Made by a program: the position numbers and the translations under genes. From an uncultured Acidobacteriia bacterium (GTDB lineage: Bacteria > Acidobacteriota > Terriglobia > Bryobacterales > Bryobacteraceae), in the NCBI GenBank assembly GCA_903892565.1, contig CAITIX010000318.1:18935-82934 (forward strand): a stretch of 64,000 bases of DNA. The letters run 5' to 3'. Positions 60,958-64,000 of this stretch are shown one piece after another. The notes under the pieces are model-generated. The model worked only from the letters and a program-made list of their open reading frames with translations. It was not told the DNA's origin and did no database searches. The stretch's first letter is position 1, and every line of letters starts with the position of its first letter.

Positions 60958-61908
60958 ATGCGGTCCCAGGTTGCTGTTCTCGGAGTTTTCGTATTGTTAT
61001 TTGGCGGATGCGAACAGATTGTTGCCGGTGGATTTACCTTTCAAAGCGTTTCCGATCCGAGTAATCCCAACTTTACGAAACTTCTCGGGATCAATAATTC
61101 CAGTACGATCGTGGGAACCTCCGGCAATCCTACTGCGCGGGGCTTTGTATTGACGTTGCCAAGCTCATATACTCCCCAAAATTTTCCAGCCTCCGCGGCA
61201 GGCATGGTGACGGGGATCAATGCGAGCGGCAGTACCGTCGGAGTCTACGTGGACGGTGGCGGGACCACTCATGGCTATACAGATATCGGCGGTACGTTCA
61301 CGACCGTCGACAGCCCGGGCTCTGCTTTCAATCAGGGATTGGGCATCAACAACGGGAACACTACCGTGGGCTATTCGTCCTCCGATGCCACCGGGGCGAC
61401 GGGACAGAAGGCCTACAGCCAGACGGGCGGAGCTTTCACGAGCCTTGACGGGCTGCTGCCCAGCAACCACAATAGCCAAGCCGTTGGTATCAACAACGCT
61501 GGTAACGTGGTGGGCTTCTATATGCCCACGACCACCACCTCGATCGGCTTTCTGGATATTGGGGGAGTCATCACCACGCTCGACCCGTTCAGTTCCACAT
61601 TCACTCAGGCGCTCGGGATCGATAACAACGGAGTGATCGTCGGCATTTACAGGGACGGTTCCGGTAATCAATATGGCTACATTGACAACGGTGGCACATA
61701 CACGAGCATCGATCCTTTCGGGTCGACAAATGTTACCGTGAGCGGTTTGAACGACCTGGGCCAGATCGTCGGTTTTTATAGGGACGCCAATCAACACACG
61801 ATCGGCTTCGTTGGAACTCCCTCGTCGGTTCCTGAGCCCGCTTCGGCGGCCCTCATGGGCGCGGGACTCCTCGCCTTTGCCGCTGTGCTTCGGAAGAAGC
61901 GCACCTAA
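60958..61908 (+). CDS. PEP-CTERM protein with HAF-type extracellular repeats
   Basis: ATG 60958 follows AAGGAGG by nine bases, so the earlier track start at 60820 is not used. The 316-residue product has a signal peptide with a Cys near its end (LLFGGCEQIVAGG), then about six repeats of 40 residues in HAF style: GINNSSTIVGTSGNPTARGF, GINASGSTVGVYVDGGGTTH, GINNGNTTVGYSSS, GINNAGNVVGFYMP, GIDNNGVIVGIYRDGSGNQY, GLNDLGQIVGFYRDANQHTI. The end is the PEP-CTERM tail VPEPASAALMGAGLLAFAAV with LRKKRT. A surface beta-propeller of unknown function. Sits 229 bases after the other PEP-CTERM gene. Confidence 0.87.
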   Translation: MRSQVAVLGVFVLLFGGCEQIVAGGFTFQSVSDPSNPNFTKLLGINNSSTIVGTSGNPTARGFVLTLPSSYTPQNFPASAAGMVTGINASGSTVGVYVDGGGTTHGYTDIGGTFTTVDSPGSAFNQGLGINNGNTTVGYSSSDATGATGQKAYSQTGGAFTSLDGLLPSNHNSQAVGINNAGNVVGFYMPTTTTSIGFLDIGGVITTLDPFSSTFTQALGIDNNGVIVGIYRDGSGNQYGYIDNGGTYTSIDPFGSTNVTVSGLNDLGQIVGFYRDANQHTIGFVGTPSSVPEPASAALMGAGLLAFAAVLRKKRT

Positions 61909-61951
61909 CGCACGTCACACCGCAGTACCGCATCGCTACGCATAACGCGTT

Positions 61952-63808
61952 CTAGCGCCGCCCCGATTTCACGGGACCGTTCTTCAAGCTGGTATAGATC
62001 GCTTCCACGAACATATCCGTGGTCCACGGTCCGGACGTCGCGCCATAGCGAGTATCGTATTCCACGGTCAAGTGCGCCGCTTTGATCTGATCGAGCGTGG
62101 CGCCTTTGTCCATCATGGCTTGCACGCGATCGCGAATAATCACCAGCATGTCGCGGTTTTCCGCCACTTCAAATTCATCGCAGATACGGCCGTGCCCGGG
62201 GATCACCAGCGTTCCGCCCTCGCCCTGATGCTTGTAGACCGTGCGATCCAGAATCGCATTCAGCGCCGCGATCAACCCTTGTAGGCTGCCACCATTCTTG
62301 ATGTCGATGAATGGATAGCGCGTGGTATCGAACAAGTCGCCTGTGACGATCACGTCCGATCTGCGGAAATGCACAAAGCTATCGCCGTCGGTGCTGGCGT
62401 TGGGGGTCCAGAAAATCTCCACGGCTTCGTCGTTGTAATACTTGCGGCGACGTCCTTCGAGAAACGTATCGGTGGGCCAGCCCTTCGAGTCCGTTGGCGC
62501 GACTTTGCCTGTCGGCGCGCTCATGCGCGTCTGTACATTCTGCTGCGCAATGATCGTCGCGCCCAAACCAACGTACGGATTGGATCCGGAAAAGAACGAA
62601 CCCGGCAAGCTGGGGTCCGCGCCCGCCTCCCACATCTTTGCATTCCCTCCGGTGTGATCCGCATGAAAGCTGGTGTTGGCCACGAACTGAATCGGTTTCT
62701 CTCCGATCATTTTCTGAATCGTTGCGGCGATCTTTTCCGTGAGCTTCCCGGCGCCTGTGTCCACCACGAACGCGCCCTGTTCGCCAATCTGCACGGCGAT
62801 GTTCGCTCCATCGCCCACGAGCAAATAGATGTTGCCCTGCACCGGGAGCACGTGAATGTCGCCATCGTGCGGATCCGGATCCACCGCCTTGCTGGTTTGT
62901 TGCGGACCCGCGGCGGGAACCAGCAGCGCTTTTGCGGCCGCCTCTGCCGCTGCCCGATTCTGTAGCTTCGGAACCATCTCCGGATACTGCGACTCCACGC
63001 CGCCCATCGTGCCTAATAGCGGAATCTCGTATTTATCGGCAAACTCGCGCAAGTACGGATTCGCGCCAAACGCGTAGGCGGGCACTTGATCCGCGGCGCG
63101 GCCGATGATCTGCTCGCCGTCGTCGCATGCATAGAGCCACGCATCCGGATTCCGGTCGTAGCGCCGGAACAGCGACGTGCGGATCAGAGGCTCCGCCAAA
63201 TAAACGGGATCCGTAATGATGCTGGTGTAGGTGAGCAAATCTGCGTGACGCATGAAGTGTTCGACCAGCGTCGCCTGATCGCTCATGGCCACGCCGTTGG
63301 TGCGGATGTAGTTGCGCTTCAGGTGCGTGGTATACACCGTCAGCACGTTGCCTTCGTACTTGCCGGTGGAAAATCCCAGAAAGCTGTGTTTTGCGTACGC
63401 AGGAGGATGCGGACGTCCGTCCATCCAAATGGTGCGCGTGCCTTCCGTGATCTGGCCGTAAATCTTGATGTCGATCAGCTTCTGTGTGAACGGATCGCGA
63501 TCTTCCCAGAAACGATCGTTGCCGCCGCCGTGCAACAGACGCGTCGGCTCGTAAGCCATGCACTGCTGTTGACGCGACGTCCAACGCGAGGGATCCCAGG
63601 TGAGTGCGTAGAGCCGCCCGGCTTCATTGAACGGAACCCCGCCGTAATCCGTCAGCATGACGGTCGCGCCGCCGACGCCGGTCTCCGCGATCGTCACCCA
63701 GCTGCCGGCGATATCCAGCCCGGAAGATTGGCTCTGCGCGAACGCAACCGAACCGCTGCCTAACGTGAGTGCTACTGTCAACCCTGCAAGATGGACCCGA
63801 TGCTTCAT
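61952..63808 (-). CDS. Exported two-domain protein: uncharacterised N-terminal domain plus degenerate metallo-beta-lactamase fold
   Basis: A 618-residue product with signal peptide (MKHRVHLAGLTVALTLGSGS, cut near AFAQ). Residues about 30-290 have the plan of the tripled exported family at 5-8 kb: QCMAYEPTRLL, IWMDGRPHPPAYAKHSFLGF, STGKYEGNVLTVYTTHLKRN, HFMRHADLLTYTSIITDP. Residues about 310-600 are a metallo-beta-lactamase fold: IYLLVGDGANIAVQIGEQGA, NTSFHADHTGGNAKM, NASTDGDSFVHFRRSDVIVT, VIPGHGRICDE. Two site-1 histidines are Ser (SFHADH and STDGD), while site-2 residues and PGHG remain. Converges with the PEP-CTERM gene. Length is well above ordinary MBL hydrolases. Confidence 0.85.
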   Translation of the reverse strand: MKHRVHLAGLTVALTLGSGSVAFAQSQSSGLDIAGSWVTIAETGVGGATVMLTDYGGVPFNEAGRLYALTWDPSRWTSRQQQCMAYEPTRLLHGGGNDRFWEDRDPFTQKLIDIKIYGQITEGTRTIWMDGRPHPPAYAKHSFLGFSTGKYEGNVLTVYTTHLKRNYIRTNGVAMSDQATLVEHFMRHADLLTYTSIITDPVYLAEPLIRTSLFRRYDRNPDAWLYACDDGEQIIGRAADQVPAYAFGANPYLREFADKYEIPLLGTMGGVESQYPEMVPKLQNRAAAEAAAKALLVPAAGPQQTSKAVDPDPHDGDIHVLPVQGNIYLLVGDGANIAVQIGEQGAFVVDTGAGKLTEKIAATIQKMIGEKPIQFVANTSFHADHTGGNAKMWEAGADPSLPGSFFSGSNPYVGLGATIIAQQNVQTRMSAPTGKVAPTDSKGWPTDTFLEGRRRKYYNDEAVEIFWTPNASTDGDSFVHFRRSDVIVTGDLFDTTRYPFIDIKNGGSLQGLIAALNAILDRTVYKHQGEGGTLVIPGHGRICDEFEVAENRDMLVIIRDRVQAMMDKGATLDQIKAAHLTVEYDTRYGATSGPWTTDMFVEAIYTSLKNGPVKSGRR

Positions 63809-63931
63809 CCGCCGCAGCTCCTTGGTGGAAATCGTCGCTCAGTATACATCACGGGTTGCTCGGTGGCATCCGTTGCTGTCGGCACTGTCGCTAGTATGTG
63901 ATCTGTCCGGTCTAATTCACACATGAACTGT

Positions 63932-63949
63932 CCGCTTTTGAAAAAGCGG
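63932..63949. other. 8-bp hairpin at window end
   Basis: CCGCTTTT, loop GA, AAAAGCGG. The repeated CTGTCCG just before it (at about 63904 and 63929) suggests the terminal repeats of a mobile element continuing past the window, but no transposase is visible. Confidence 0.35.
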
Positions 63950-64000
63950 CGGGGGAAGCTGGAGGTTGGACACCTCACAGCAGTACTCCGCGGCGGAAAC

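Overview
The window looks like a piece of chromosome from a GC-rich, Gram-negative soil-type bacterium, most probably an Acidobacteriota member close to Solibacter/Bryobacter. This is inferred from family content (DUF6152, DUF2277 and M61 proteins, secreted putative-Ig proteins, PEP-CTERM tails, tannase-type esterase, many Tat-exported enzymes) and not from a marker gene. No rRNA, phage, CRISPR array or complete insertion sequence is visible. One tRNA, tRNA-Leu(CAA), is present.

Layout. 1-2832: end of a secreted protein, then two overlapping glycosyltransferase genes. 2866-8337: a compact minus-strand cluster of seven genes, namely a DUF6152-like protein, three tandem paralogues of an uncharacterised exported protein, another exported protein, and two membrane proteins that share a homologous module. 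This is the best candidate for an undescribed envelope system. 8392-14353: an AddB/AddA-like helicase-nuclease pair. 14383-15999: a cupin and a tartrate/D-malate-type dehydrogenase. 16149-18245: an EF-G paralogue. 18435-22536: three consecutive genes for exported proteins, the first broken by an amber codon inside its signal peptide. 22508-26028: rsmD, recG, fabI. 26053-27927: M61 peptidase, then the tRNA.

28577-36492 is a complete RND efflux locus (TolC-like, RND pump, adaptor) followed by an OmpR-type regulator and its sensor kinase, all in one direction. 36813-37013 is a lone Flp pilin behind a 320-base leader. 37113-43641 holds a PEBP-type protein, a DUF2277/SMP-30 fusion, an NTF2-like protein and Tat-exported hydrolase and flavoprotein genes. 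43859-48700 holds a large Ig-like secreted protein with an internal duplication, a small conserved-looking protein, an RhlE-type DEAD-box helicase and a TPR protein. 48805-55927 carries secreted hydrolases (amidohydrolase, metallo-beta-lactamase fold, tannase/feruloyl esterase), an unknown gene, an M29 aminopeptidase and a MurG/MGDG-synthase-like glycosyltransferase. 56010-59228 has a PAP2 phosphatase, a TonB-C-like protein, a VapBC-type toxin-antitoxin pair and small proteins. 59574-61908 holds two PEP-CTERM proteins, one with a long (PPVT)n linker. 61952-63808 encodes a two-domain metallo-beta-lactamase-fold protein whose N-terminal domain resembles the tripled family at 5-8 kb.

Overall the region serves the cell envelope: surface glycosylation, exported enzymes, efflux, adhesion-like Ig proteins and cell-surface sorting, with scattered housekeeping genes. 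Intergenic regions carry palindromic multi-hairpin elements and short inverted or tandem repeats. Starts were revised from the ORF track where a Shine-Dalgarno site, signal peptide or family N-terminus decides them.
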